A stretch of 64,000 nucleotides of DNA from Athripsodes cinereus (taxonomy: Eukaryota > Arthropoda > Insecta > Trichoptera > Leptoceridae), in the NCBI GenBank assembly GCA_947579605.1, contig OX388314.1:6758001-6822000 (forward strand), in the 5' to 3' direction. A model generated the notes under the pieces. The model was not told the DNA's origin. It worked only from the letters and a program-made list of their open reading frames with translations, and made no database searches. Below are positions 43,560 through 55,099 of this stretch, piece after piece; the first letter of the stretch is position 1, and each line of letters begins with the position of its first letter. A program made the translations under genes and the position numbers.

Positions 43560-43750
43560 ATTTATTATAACATTCCATGTCCTTCCTCACTTGATCCATG
43601 TAAGTATCTATTGGTCGGCCTTTACCATTCCTGCCCTCCACAATAGTCATGATCTCACCATGGTGTGCATAGTATTATTGACCGATCTTTTTTAAGAATC
43701 TGCCTACTTTCGCCTACCTTGATCGATACCTCGATACATTGAATAGAGAG
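43560..43750 (-). pseudogene. LINE family 2, diverged copy
   Basis: CATGTCCTTCCTCACTTGAT, CCATGTAAGTATCTATTGGTC, GGCCTTTACCATTCC, TGCCTACTTTCGCCTACCTT align along their length with copies A-C of family 2 (CATGTCCCTCTTCAGTTGGT, GGTCGGCCTCTGCCATTTG). Confidence 0.7.
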
Positions 43751-44586
43751 AAAAGGAAGCAAATAATTTATAAAAGTGACTCTCGATCCTTTCTGCCTAT
43801 CCCGGAAGCGTCGTGATGGAATGTGTAAATCTTTATTCTTTAATACAATTTTTATAGAATCTTATTTAATTATTGTGAGATTGGAAGTTATTTTAATTTT
43901 GTAAGGGCTTTGTGTTCAAAAGAAGGTAGGTTTTAATAAAACATCCCTTTTTTACTAATAAAGGAATTCAACTTCTTGAAATAAAACGCACAATATATTG
44001 AGACAAAATTGACAAACATAAAATCAAACTTCACATTTACCAACATCGGAAAATTGATTTCTGTCAAAATTCATGACCAAGTAATACAATATCCTTATAG
44101 TTCAGCGGCCGGTTATATTGGTAAAGTTAATATGGTTCAATTTAATATAATGATGGTATTATTATTAAACTATATCCAGATTAATGAGTTTGGGACTTTG
44201 CACAAAGTGGTTTGTTGGGACTTTGATAGAAATTTTGTTTTACACTTAAATTACTACAACTAATGCTAATAGTCTCCTAATCTAAAACGATCGATTTCGT
44301 AGATTATAAAATAAATTAGTAATTTAATAGCACTCTTAGCTTTACTTATTGACTAAAAATTTGAGAAAATTAACAATTATTAGACGTAGAGTCTCCGGTG
44401 AAGAAAAGATCGCCCACATTTTTCTGTTAGTTTCCGAGTGTCCACGGAATTAGTTTTCATACATTGTTTAGTTAAGAAACTTCGCCCAAATACGTCTTAC
44501 CAAAATATGCAATACACACACAAAAATGCATATAATCTGGTATCTTATTGCACAATATAATTATTTTACTCGTATTTGTGTTACTT
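43751..44586. other. No gene recognised
   Basis: AT-rich; the frame at 44009-44263 has no domain. Confidence 0.45.
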
Positions 44587-44949
44587 TAGTGTACATACAG
44601 TGTGTGTTGTGGATAGAATGCGATGGTTTATAATATAAATGCGATGGTAAATAAATTGAGATGGTTTGGTCATGTGGAACAAATGGAAGAGGAAAGAATG
44701 ACAAAGAGGATATACTTGGCTGCAAGGAGGGGTGTGAGGAAGCGCGGGCGTCCGAGAACTACATGGCTTGAACATGTAGATCAAATTCTCAACAACGAAG
44801 AAACAGATGTGCGTGCATGAGAAATTGTATGACTGTGGAGGAAGCGAAAGAAGTATGTAAGGACAGATCTAATTGGCGTTCCGTTCTCTCTGCCTACCCC
44901 ACTTGGAATACGGCGTGAGGGAATAGATAGATAGAGATAGTGTACATAC
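44587..44949 (+). pseudogene. LINE family 3 ORF2 3' end with 12-bp TSD
   Basis: The insertion is 44599-44937 (339 bp) between TAGTGTACATAC at 44587-44598 and 44938-44949. It encodes 'NKLRWFGHVEQMEEERMTKR', 'RGVRKRGRPRTTWLEHVDQI', 'LNNEETDVRA' and a stop, then GCGTTCCGTTCTCTCTGCC, TACCCCACTTGGAATACGGC and a TAGATAGATAG tail. It is the best-preserved family 3 end and fixes the family's 3' terminus. Confidence 0.9.
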
Positions 44950-45374
44950 TCAAGTCTTATTATAATATATCGTTATTAATTACGAAGTTTATAGTGATGG
45001 TTGTTTTAGATCTTACAGTTTGATTCTATCGATTATTGAAATGTTTTAATATAAGTGTTTCCAGAAGTACGATTGCGAATCACAGTATTGAAATTCGATC
45101 TCATACTCGCTTATAACGAATTTCAACTAATTACGAATTGCGCGGATTCGAAGTAAACATAGATGAGAATGTTTGTACTGTTTGTACTAACATTGCATCT
45201 CTTTACTTTAAAGTTTTTACTTGAAGTGATTTCGGATATTCATTTGTTTAATAATTCTCAAATTATTATGGTTAATGCTTTAGTGATTACACTACCTATA
45301 TATGAAAAGTTAAGTACGAAAGTCGAATAGATGCGATAATAATTTCTCTAAATACTTAAAATATTTCATTGATT
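44950..45374. other. No gene recognised
   Basis: AT-rich, nothing identified. Confidence 0.5.
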
Positions 45375-45530
45375 TGCGATTAGTTGGAAGAAATTGCATT
45401 CTAGCGATAAACTCGCTCTTTGTATATTAAATTCTACAACTGATATCTTTATGATACTTTGTATTGATTTGAAATATTGTAAGCAATGTACAGTGAAGAA
45501 TAAAATAAATAAAAATAATAATAAATTAAT
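45375..45530 (+). mobile_element. Repeat D, sense orientation
   Basis: GTTGGAAGAAATTGCATTCT, AGCGATAAACTCGCTCTTTG, ATACTTTGTATTGATTTGAA, GTGAAGAATAAAATAAATAA. It carries the full 3' end with AATAAA-rich tail. Confidence 0.8.
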
Positions 45531-46211
45531 TAATTAATTGTCCGTGGGGCCCAAAAAACCTACAGTCAACCCTTAAAACTAATAAATTTATGTAGATTTT
45601 AAAAAAAAGGAGACAATACAATAGCATTTATGCAACTTCATATCAGAATAAAGCGGCCTTACCAAAAAGTTTTCATGCCATATCATGCATCTTCTCTTAA
45701 AAAGTATGAAGTGAATAAATTCCGCGTTCTGTAAATCGTTTTATAGAAACCATCGTAATGCCCGGATTCGTTATGGATAAATATAATAAAGAAGGTTGAT
45801 TGTATGTCGAATTTCTGGGATACTAGCAGCTGTTACCCTTTGTCTTTGTTATTGTCGGTAGAGACACCAGTAGGTTCCTATTGCTATCTAAAGATTATTA
45901 CTATAAAAGACACGGGTTTTGTTTTACTTATCTAATGTCTTTCGAGTGATTCTTGTTTTTGTTGTTTGTTTCTATTGATTTCGTCATTTAGATTCGGAAA
46001 TACATTATTATTATTATCAACGTATATTGTTGTTCTTTTTCAATTTCCTTTTTCTGTTGTTTATCAGGTGTTCAAGTTTATTTTTATAGACAAAACAAAG
46101 AAGATTAAATATTTTTACATAGATATTTCAAATAAACATCAAAACAAAGCAAATAATTCCTTTTTGCCCTTTAACGACTATCAAATTGTTTTTTTTTTTT
46201 GTGTGGGAATG
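45531..46211. other. No gene recognised
   Basis: AT-rich; the frame 45966-46352 is chance sequence that runs into the LINE 2 copy. Confidence 0.45.
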
Positions 46212-46706
46212 AAACTGTTTCTATATATAATGAGTTACAATCCATTGGATTGGTCTGCAACGAGTTTAGATTTTCTTCTCCATTCCTCCCTATTCTCAGC
46301 CAGTCTTTTCAGCTCTACGTATGAGCCACAGTTCATGTCCCTCTTCAGTTGATCCATATACGCATCTCTTGGTCGGCCTCTGCCATTTGTGCCCTCGGTC
46401 CTACCCTCCGCGATGGCGATGAGCAGTCCTGGGTGCCTGATGTTGTGGCCAATCCAGTTAGCTCGTTGTTGGTTGATTCTCTTAAGAAGTTGCCTTTTTT
46501 CGCCTACCCTGGTTAACACTTCTTCGTTTTCGACGTGTTCCGACCAATGGATTTTCAGCATGCGTCTGTAGCACCACATCTCAAAGGCCGCCAACCGTCC
46601 GCTTTCACTCTTGCTGATGGTCCATGTCTCACAACCATAAAGCAGAATGCTCCATACAAAGGCTTTAGTAAGATTCTTCTTTACGCTTAAATCAAACTGT
46701 TTCTAT
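46212..46706 (-). pseudogene. LINE family 2 ORF2 3' end, copy B, with 13-bp TSD
   Basis: The insertion is 46225-46693 (469 bp) flanked by AAACTGTTTCTAT at 46212-46224 and 46694-46706. The whole minus strand is one frame: 'KNLTKAFVWSILLYGCETWT', 'FEMWCYRRMLKIHWSEHVEN', 'QQRANWIGHNIRHPGLLIAI', 'GRGRPRDAYMDQLKRDMNC', 'LAENREEWRRKSKLVADQS', stop. 'LLYGCETWT' is the conserved segment after the reverse transcriptase domain. No frame damage is visible and the duplication is perfect, so the insertion is recent. Confidence 0.93.
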
Positions 46707-46739
46707 TTGAAATATTTAATTCATTTAGTAATTCAGTAG

Positions 46740-46870
46740 TTGCCCTTTAAAGTTTATCTCAGAAGCACAATGGGGAAACGAGCCTCCTTCTTTCCTTTCA
46801 GAGTTATTCTACATCAATAAAGTCACCTTTTTCTACGACGTTTTTAAAGCTTTGGTATATTGTAGTAGGC
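46740..46870 (-). pseudogene. LINE family 9 ORF2 3' end, diverged
   Basis: Reverse complement: AACGTCGTAGAAAAAGGTGAC, GGAAAGAAGGAGGCTCGTTT, CCCCATTGTGCTTCTGAGA, matching 23030-23140. Confidence 0.6.
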
Positions 46871-47164
46871 AAATGCGTTGAAATTCGAATCTGGATATGT
46901 TTTATTCCAATCTAAGATTAAATGTTTTTTTCAGACTTTCATGTGATCTCGTTATCGGGATATTCGTGTTGCAGCTATTTTTGGCTCGAGCTTTCGGCAA
47001 GCGTACTGTCTCCAGCTTCAGGAGTGTTGCTTATGGTGGTCAATTCATTATTGAAGAAAATTGATTTTTATACATGAAGAAAATACTTGAATAAATTACA
47101 ATTCTAAAATGAAACACAAATTTAGTAATTTAACTATTATAATATACTCATATTACTATTTATA

Positions 47165-47315
47165 TTTTATATTTTTTTTATTCTTCACTGTATATTGGTT
47201 ACAATATTTCAAATCAATACAAAGTATCATAAAATATCAGGTATACAATTCAATATACAGAGGGCGAGTTTATTGCTAGAATGCGATGTCTTCCAACGAA
47301 CCCGGAATACGAGTA
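47165..47315 (-). mobile_element. Repeat D, clear copy
   Basis: TTTATTCTTCACTGTATATT, AGGGCGAGTTTATTGCTAGA, ATGCGATGTCTTCCAACGAA. It is the reverse complement of 45375-45530. Confidence 0.8.
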
Positions 47316-48217
47316 TATGCTTGTTATGATTAAAATGTACTCATATTGTGAAATCTTTTAATAATAAAATTTTAAAATAAATATCATGATTTTCCATCAG
47401 TACAAGACTTTGTATGACAACAAGAAACAATAATGCTTTGTATAATAGTTTGATTTGCATGTAAATGGCGTTCTACTTAGTGAGACATTTACTTAAAGTG
47501 GCTGACGTTTTGAGAATCAATTATATCTATGAATAAATAACATTTAAAAGCGAAGAGTAATGCTACTATTACGCAAAGGTATCCATTGCTTTGTTTCTAT
47601 GGGTTAGTTGGTCAAGTGTAGTTCAAAACGGATTCTTATCTAATTTTCTTGAAACAGGTACTTATTCCAGGGATATCGGCTACCTACGTGGTAATTAGTG
47701 GCAGTGACGTCTCGATATATTTTTTTATATACCTTTAATGGACATGTAGTGATTCAGAAAAAAAATCTGTCAAGAAAATAACAATCTGAAAATGGTGTGT
47801 GAAGAAGTTATAGTCTTCGTGTTACGCCAAAAATTATACTTTTCAACCTTGTATGTGGTAGTCTAACTTAATTAGTTCTAAATTTATATTAATTTATTCA
47901 GCTTAAAAAACAATTCTTTGATCTAATAAAATGTAGTTTGTCGAAAGGTGTTGTTTTTGTTTCACCATCAAGGTTTTTGTATCCTGAATTTATTTTTCAT
48001 ACTTCTGATAAAATCAAAGATGTGAAATACGGAAAGAGGTAATTTAATTGCCAGAACATTGTTATAATAACAAGTGCAAGAGTTTTACTTCTTTTCAGTG
48101 TTTTTTATAAATTTATTTATGCTTTTTTGGTTCATTGACTACAAACAATAGTTTTTAGAAGAAAAAAATATATCATTTGTCATACTTATACAAAATGTAT
48201 AAATCATTTGAAATCTC
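47316..48217. other. No gene recognised
   Basis: AT-rich, nothing identified. Confidence 0.5.
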
Positions 48218-48335
48218 ATTTTCAGTGATGAAGTGTGCCACCCATCCTGAACGCCTTATTTTTATTGTCAAAAAGATGAAAGCTTGCATGTTTATTTCTT
48301 GCAGTTCATCCACTGGGTACCCTATATATCAATCG
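48218..48335 (+). mobile_element. Repeat A, 3'-truncated
   Basis: AGTGATGAAGTGTGCCACCC, ATCCTGAACGCCTTATTTTT, GAAAGCTTGCATGTTTATTT, CATCCACTGGGTACCC. Confidence 0.78.
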
Positions 48336-49139
48336 AAACATAGGAAAGAGTGGGATACCTATACATTATCGACTGCTCCACACGTTTATTACCGATACAC
48401 AATATCTATATAGGTTAATCTTTTTTAAATAAAATTGTTTCATCTATGACACGTTCACAACACTGTTTTGGTATGCGCATTGTACTATTTACCATAAAGT
48501 ACGATTAACCTTGCGCTGGATAGCGACTACTAAAATGCATGCACTATCCAGACTTATAGATATACTGTAGTACTTGGTAGCAGTACTAGTAGAGGTAGTA
48601 TAGTTGTCATCAATCGTGACTGGAATATGTAAACGACACCTACGTTGCATACTGGCCACTAATAAATGAAACAATGTTTTGCATTATAGTAAGCAACACA
48701 TGATTGCTGCTGTTGAAAAATATAACGGGAACAATAGTAACTGTACTTTTGTAACAATTTTACTTGAAATATTTAGTAGTAAATGTTTTAGTTGACATGA
48801 ATTGTGATGACAATTTTAACGTTTTTGTATGATTAAAACAATTGCCTCTTGATAAATTGATTGTCTTTTTCATTCCAATTGGTACGAAAAGAATCAATAG
48901 GTAAAGAAATATGATTTTTAAATTACTTATTGAGGATTTTTTCCCATGATATCTCTTATGAAACAGCGCCACTGGCTAGAATAATTGTGATGTTAAATTT
49001 GTGTGATTCTCACTAAATTTATGTTAATTTCAAAATCTTACTAGGCCTCAAGGTAAAAGTTCTTCCTGTGCCATAAATAATATAAATGTGATGTTGCAAT
49101 TAAAACTTTTCTTTTTTACATATTTTTTGACTTGAATGA
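48336..49139. other. No gene recognised
   Basis: AT-rich; short inverted CTGGATAG/CTATCCAG at about 48517-48552. Nothing else. Confidence 0.45.
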
Positions 49140-49262
49140 CTATATAAATTGCGCCTTTGCGATAAACTCGCCCTCTATATATTGATTGTATTTATTTTGA
49201 ATGTACACCTTTTATGTATTTTTTTTGTAATCAATGTAAGTTAAGAAAGAATAAATAATAAA
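49140..49262 (+). mobile_element. Repeat D, sense orientation
   Basis: TTGCGCCTTTGCGATAAACT, CGCCCTCTATATATTGATTG, AAGAAAGAATAAATAATAAA. Confidence 0.75.
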
Positions 49263-49581
49263 TAAGTAAATATATTGTTACATCGATTTAAAATTTCGGT
49301 GTACCTACATCATTGACGAGCTATTCAAGTCTTGAACTCAAATCACTAACTATGTATGTAACAGTCTCTAGATTATTTTAAATATCTTGAAACTGTTACA
49401 TAGTTAGCCCCTCTAAAATAAGCGAAATTTAAAACTTTTCTGTCAAATAAATGTTGATTACCATGTAGGTTAATGTAGTAACTAATTCAGTTGAAAAAAA
49501 TGTTAAATTTTGTGTTAAGTATGTGCACATATATATGTAGGTATGCATAGAAGTTATTAATTAATAAATATCAGTTTTTTT

Positions 49582-49736
49582 TATACATTTATGTGTGTGT
49601 GAAATTATACGAATGTGGAAGAAACGAAAAATTTATGTAGGAATAGAGATGTATGACGTTTGTTCTCTCTGCCTACCCCACATAGGATACGGTTTGAGGC
49701 TATTGAATAGTATAGTATAGTTTTCTATACATTTAT
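49582..49736 (+). mobile_element. LINE family 3, 133-bp 3' end with 11-bp TSD
   Basis: The insertion is 49593-49725 flanked by TATACATTTAT at 49582-49592 and 49726-49736. It keeps only GAAATTATACGAATGTGGAA, CTCTCTGCCTACCCCACATA, GGATACGGTTTGAGG and a (TATAG)n tail. It is the shortest dated insertion of the family here. Confidence 0.88.
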
Positions 49737-50217
49737 AACACATCTGCTATTTTTTTTCGCTGTTACAATGTACAATTTGAAAAAAAAACTTTATTTCACA
49801 ATGAAATAAATATTTTACCAACCCTATACGTTGTGAACTATCCGAGTCTAAACTGGCAAACGATATAAGAGTATATCCGATGGTCAGATGTCAAAGTGGA
49901 TTAATTGATGTATGGCGCAACATTTGTTTGGATTATGGAAATAAATTGACCCATTGATAACGGGGGTGCATATTATTTATTTCGGATGACAGTTAAGGGA
50001 AGCTGAGAGCTTTCTATGGTATATGTGTAGGTATGTATCTATATACTTATATTTCATAAATTTGTCATTGTAACGATGGTTATATCAAATGAGAGGGATA
50101 CATTTTTGTAAATTACAGTAATCAAACATGATACAATACGGCAATATTTTTTATTTTTATTACTGCTCGTCGAAATATAAAATTAAATTGCAATGTATGT
50201 AATCCAATTATTTTAAT
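49737..50217. other. No gene recognised
   Basis: AT-rich, nothing identified. Confidence 0.5.
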
Positions 50218-50465
50218 TATTAATCATACAAGAATTGGTTTCCCACTCTTAAACGTAGTTTTTCGAGTTTTCTGTAAAAAGAAAGGTGTTCGAAAAAATT
50301 AAGGCATTTTTCGTTTTGGACTCGGCGATGAAGTTTGCCACACATCCTGAATGTCTTATTTATTGTTGGTATTAAGAGAACAGCTTGTATGTTTATTGCA
50401 TGTGGCTGGTCTGCTGGCTACCGCACTTGTGGGATATTCCGTGATGGGATAGCAGTAATACAATT
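50218..50465 (+). mobile_element. Repeat A, near complete
   Basis: Head GGTTTCCCACTCTTAAACGT, TTTTTCGAGTTTTCTGTAAA; core GGCGATGAAGTTTGCCACAC, ATCCTGAATGTCTTATTTAT; 3' end GGCTGGTCTGCTGGCTACCG, CACTTGTGGGATATTCCGTG, ATGGGATAGCAGTAATA. With the copies at 35.8 and 54.6 kb it defines the family. Confidence 0.88.
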
Positions 50466-50821
50466 ATGGAATAAGGTATTTTTCATTAAGACGATGCATG
50501 TACGCGAGTCGGTTGATTTCATTATCATACATTTTTTTTATTGTATATTGTTTACAAAGGTTTAAATACTCGTCCGACACACATTAATAAAATGTTAATA
50601 AGCAGCAGAAGGTAAGAATATTGTAAATGCGTGATTTCTTACAATATAATACAAAGATTTGTTTAAATTGTTTCAGAATTGAGTAGATGAGAACGAAATA
50701 AGCATAATATTATGTAAGATCGAAAATATGAATTACCTTTAAAAAATCGCACAAAGCCCTAAGAATAGATTGATAATTGTCCGTCGCTGTTTTCTTCTAT
50801 AATTTTTAGCATACATTCATA
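50466..50821. other. No gene recognised
   Basis: AT-rich, nothing identified. Confidence 0.5.
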
Positions 50822-51080
50822 TATCGGCATTTCCCTCAAGCGGGGTAGCCAGCGAACTAACTGTATGTAATATACATGCAAGTTTCCTCTCCTTGATAGT
50901 AAAAATTAAGACAATCAGGAAGAATGGCATGCCTCATCGCTGAACTGAAAATATTAAATGTCTTAAGCCTGAAGAGTCACAATACCTGCCTTTTAAAAAA
51001 GCACACTAGAATATTTACCGAAAAGAGTGGGAGATCCATTATTTGCCGAAGATTTCACGGTGATGTAATCGCGTAGCACA
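50822..51080 (-). mobile_element. Repeat A, near complete, reverse
   Basis: CGGCATTTCCCTCAAGCGGG, GTAGCCAGCGAACTAACTGT, AGACAATCAGGAAGAATGGC, CATCGCTGAACTGAAAATAT, AAGAGTGGGAGATCCATTAT, TTTCACGGTG. Confidence 0.85.
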
Positions 51081-51603
51081 AATTAAAATCATCACACGCC
51101 CAAGTGATGAAAACACGTATCTGTAATCATTTGAATAACAAATATAAATTTTTAAATGAAAGGGTCTCTGGTTGTCATTACGTTACATACTTTGTATTCA
51201 TAAATTTATAATTTACAATACGTACGTTTTATTGATGCTGTTATTTAGCATACATATTTAATATTAATATCCCGCCATCTGTAGTAAAATGTTTTATTAT
51301 TTATTCAGAATGGTAATTACCTATTACGATTAATTAGCTAGCTTTATAATCTGGCGTTGAACGGGAGACAATCTTTTCTATGGATTTGTATGCAGGCTTA
51401 CTTTAAAGGCGTCGTTTTTTTTTATTTATTTATTTATATCAATACATGGCGTGAGCCTGTCATGAATATGTCATAGAAATAAAACAATTCTGAAATCAAA
51501 AAGTTGACATCAACAAGATTAAACTGACGTGATAATCTGATTTTTAAGACGATGTATGATAAATAGGGAAATGCTGTGATTTGCATGAATGTTAACTAAC
51601 TAT
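51081..51603. other. No gene recognised
   Basis: AT-rich, nothing identified. Confidence 0.5.
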
Positions 51604-51773
51604 CCAGTTCCATAACTCATCCAGTTCCATAACTCATCAAGTTCCATAACTCATCCAGTTCCATAACTCATCAAGTTCCATAACTCATCCAGTTCCATAA
51701 CTCATCCAGTTCCATAACTCATCAAGTTCCATAACTCATCCAGTTCCATAACTCATCAAGTTCCATAACTCAA
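51604..51773. repeat. 17-bp satellite with 85-bp higher-order unit
   Basis: Ten tandem units of CCAGTTCCATAACTCAT or its one-base variant CAAGTTCCATAACTCAT. With P for CCAG and A for CAAG the order is P P A P A P P A P A, so a five-unit, 85-bp block is repeated twice. No mismatches other than this position were seen until the last unit. Confidence 0.95.
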
Positions 51774-51840
51774 CAAGTCGAAAATCTTATTACTTTTTAT
51801 TTAATTGGATTTAACACAAAATCAACAACACTCTTTCAGT

Positions 51841-51892
51841 TCCAAGGGAACCGTGTATTAAAAAATGCACGGTTCCCTTTATTATTCTTGGA
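51841..51892. repeat. Perfect short hairpin, MITE remnant
   Basis: AAGGGAACCGTG (51844-51855) and CACGGTTCCCTT (51868-51879) form a 12-bp perfect stem with a 12-base loop; outer TCCAA/TTGGA adds pairing. GGGAACCGTGCATTTTT-like ends occur in lepidopteran MITEs as I recall them. Confidence 0.6.
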
Positions 51893-53266
51893 GTAAGGAG
51901 AGACCAGCCCGTAGATTTATCATTTGCAGGTCATCCACTCATTATGATGGTATAGATATTATTTGCTGTACAAACACGTCATTATATTTCTTAGGTCTGC
52001 CAAACTACAACAATTTTATCCTATCTTCCTACAAATATTATGATTCAGACATGCTTCAACTTATTATATCAACGCTTTGTTTATATCTTTGCTATCGCAA
52101 AATGATTCCATTCTCACTGTTTTTTTCCCGTAAGTTTTCGGGTAAAGGACACGAAAATATACAAACATTTATATTAACAACGACCTTAATATAATATATA
52201 ATTAGATTTTATGCTGAAAATTCATTTGAACGCAAATATTATTATTTCTGTGTTAAGAGTAAATATACCTTGTAATAAAATTATACACTATCTTGTTTTA
52301 TTCAAATAATAAATAAATAAATATATACTTAGATTGTTATTAGGTATAATATTTAATAAAATTATAATGTTAAGGAATCTTTAATGTATTCAAGTTTATG
52401 TTGTCTTTGGTGTAAAATATTAGTTAGATTGTAACCCATTTGTAGAATAAATTATTAATAACAAATAAATTATTAAACACTAGACTAGTTTTACGCGGGT
52501 TTGCTCGGGCTATAAACGTTAAATTGACAAATTAACACAAATGTAGATAGCTTAAGTATTTTCCATAGAAATGGCAAAATTTGAGGAAAAAATTTAAAAA
52601 CTGGCAACACCACGCTTTAAATATTTTTGACAGTTCTCTATGTTTCATCATGATGTCGACAATATGTTTGATTTCCATTCAAATACGATAAGATTGATAT
52701 CTCTATGAATATAATATAAGACATTTATTCTATTTTTGACTTTAAACTTACTAAGTTTTAGTTAGACCGAGTATAGAATGTTTTATTTTTTCTCTGACTT
52801 GTCTAATTTTGGTATCTATTAAGTACATATAAACATATTATATACCAATGGACAAAAATGCTTATTAGATAAAATGTTTCGCGTTGTCCAAGTAGGTACT
52901 TAAAACGATAAAAGGTGTGTCCGTTTAGTTCTACATCGAAAACAATATGAAGAAGCCTATAATATATCGCTAGTATATTTCCTCTAACAGATTGAGAACA
53001 TTTTTTTTTACATATGGATTAAATATTCAAATCTAAAAAAGAAATCTATTTTTTGCAACTTTTATTGTCTCTCTTACTAAAAACCGTAAATGCGGGCGAT
53101 TTAAATATGGCGCCGTTAAATGATCCGTGATTTCTCCAGAACAGTAATTTTGTCAAATTGTTGAATGTGGTACCTAGTGAATTGGTTTTGTCTCTTTTAA
53201 TCAAGATCTCCAGATAGCCCTTCATAGAAAACCCTGCACCATCCTCTTACGTTTTCAGCCAGGTGC
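51893..53266. other. No gene recognised
   Basis: A weak repeat A trace may lie at 51895-51960 (TTGCAGGTCATCCACTCATT, ATGATGGTATAG). Otherwise AT-rich without recognisable content. Confidence 0.45.
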
Positions 53267-53518
53267 ACTGGATTGTATATATAATATATAATGAGTTACA
53301 ATCCATTGGATTGGTCTGCAATGAGTTTGGTTTTTCTTCTCCATTCGTCTCTATTCTCATCCAGTCTTTTTAGCTCTTCGTATGAGCCACAGTTCATGTC
53401 CCTCTTCAGTTGGTCCATATACGCGTCTCTTGGTCGGCCTCTGCCATTTGTCCCCTCATTCTTACCCTCCGCGATGGCGATGAGTAGTCCTGGGTGCCTG
53501 ATGTTGGACTGGATTGTA
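53267..53518 (-). pseudogene. LINE family 2 ORF2 3' end, copy C, with 11-bp TSD
   Basis: The insertion is 53278-53507 (230 bp) flanked by ACTGGATTGTA at 53267-53277 and 53508-53518. It encodes 'NIRHPGLLIAIAEGKNEGTN', 'GRGRPRDAYMDQLKRDMNC', 'LDENRDEWRRKTKLIADQS' and a stop. Same 3' end (ATTGTAACTCATTATATATA) as copies A and B. Confidence 0.92.
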
Positions 53519-54574
53519 AATACAGTAAACGGAATCACAGCCTGCTGATTGATTGAATCAGTCTTATGCATTAGAATACTGCCTTTAATTCCAATTTTAA
53601 AAGTTGTAGATTCAAATGTGTTCTACGAAAAACGCTTCTCTTAAAACCCCAGCTGTTATTGTCATTCCTTTATATCAGTCGCAGAAGTAGTAATGATGTT
53701 GTTGTTCTCGGTATTGCCACAATGAAAAATTCAATAAACTACAATAACTATCGCTTACATAAAATTATTAATCAGTAGTACCATCTGGTACCAGATACGA
53801 TAATACTGTATATAATAATAACAAAATACCTTCATTGCTTACCGGCAGAACTGGAAAACAATAATTGTTTTTATATTGTAATGTATAATAATAACAAATA
53901 AATAGCTGTTATATAATAACTATGTTGTAGATGTTGTGATTCATCCTTTATACATGATGGAAACATTTCGATAAGGTTTGTAGATGTGCAAATATTATAA
54001 ACTAGTTTTTAAAACCGTCCTAGCCACGGGAATAATGATTGTTTTTTTTTATTTAGGATAACAAATATCAATATTAGTAAAAACAGTTAATATTACTTAT
54101 TTTTTTAATAAAACTCGAGCGCTTTCATCAAAAGCTCAGGTTTGACATTATCAAGAGGACTGATTGGAAAAAAAAATATAAATCTAAGTTAAGAAGGAGG
54201 AATAGGAGGGGGTGGGAAAGTAGTGGAAGGAGTAGGTGTGGCTAAGGGTTTCACTTTTAATAATGGTGAAGGGGGGGGGGGGAATTTTATGTTTACAATG
54301 TTGCCATTAGCTTTATTTTTTAAAATCTCTAGTGTTTCCAGAGCCAATAATTTGCTATATCGGTTTTCTGAATATAAGACCTTTACACTGCGCATATCAA
54401 ACGAATGATTAAGATCGATATACTGATCTGCCTTCTCCGAGTAACAGGACAACCCGTAATTATGACTTTACTCGTATTAGTGAATAATATCATTTGTCTA
54501 TCTATCAGCAAGGAATATCCCACATGTAGCTCGATCTGTTTGTACAACAAAAATACTAAATTCATTTAATCATT
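53519..54574. other. No gene recognised
   Basis: AT-rich with a purine-rich patch and a 13-base G run near 54270-54284. Confidence 0.5.
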
Positions 54575-54855
54575 CATACCGGTATTTCTCACAAGTAGGG
54601 TAGCCAGCTGGTTACTTTCTTGTGAGCTGATCAACTGCATCTAATCAACGTGCGAGTTGTTCTTTCTGTGCCAATAAACGTTAGAATATTCAGGATGAAT
54701 GGCAAGCTTCATCCCTGAATAGAAGATGTTGAATGTCTTAAACGGGATATTTTACAAATAATGCCTTTTACAGAATACACGAAATATGCAGTAAAGAGTC
54801 GAGGACCTATTTTCTGTCGAGGACTTAACGGAACGATATTAAATTCGAATGTCAA
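54575..54855 (-). mobile_element. Repeat A, complete, reverse
   Basis: GGTATTTCTCACAAGTAGGG, TAGCCAGCTGGTTACTTTCT, GAGTTGTTCTTTCTGTGCCA, ATTCAGGATGAATGGCAAGC, GAATGTCTTAAACGGGATAT, GTCGAGGACCTATTTTCTGTC, GAGGACTTAACGG. About 280 bp; the 5' end lies near 54850. Confidence 0.85.
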
Positions 54856-55099
54856 AAATATAAAAATCATTCATTATTGTTTGTTTAATATAAACAAATG
54901 TAGGTCATATTGGCATTTTCTATAATTATATTGTCAAACTCTATTATTACTTTTATATACCTGCACGAGAATAAGACATATAGGTACATTATTTCAGAAA
55001 TTGTAGGTTTATTATTTATTTATTTTATTCTTCACTATACATTGGTTTCATTATTGTCAGTTCTGTCCGCAATACTTTATACTATACTATATTATCTAC

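Noticed and set aside
51604..51773. CRISPR array
   Set aside because: Repeat units are directly adjacent without spacers, and the context is eukaryotic.
51844..51879. Transcription terminator hairpin
   Set aside because: Bacterial-type terminators are not expected here; a MITE remnant is simpler.
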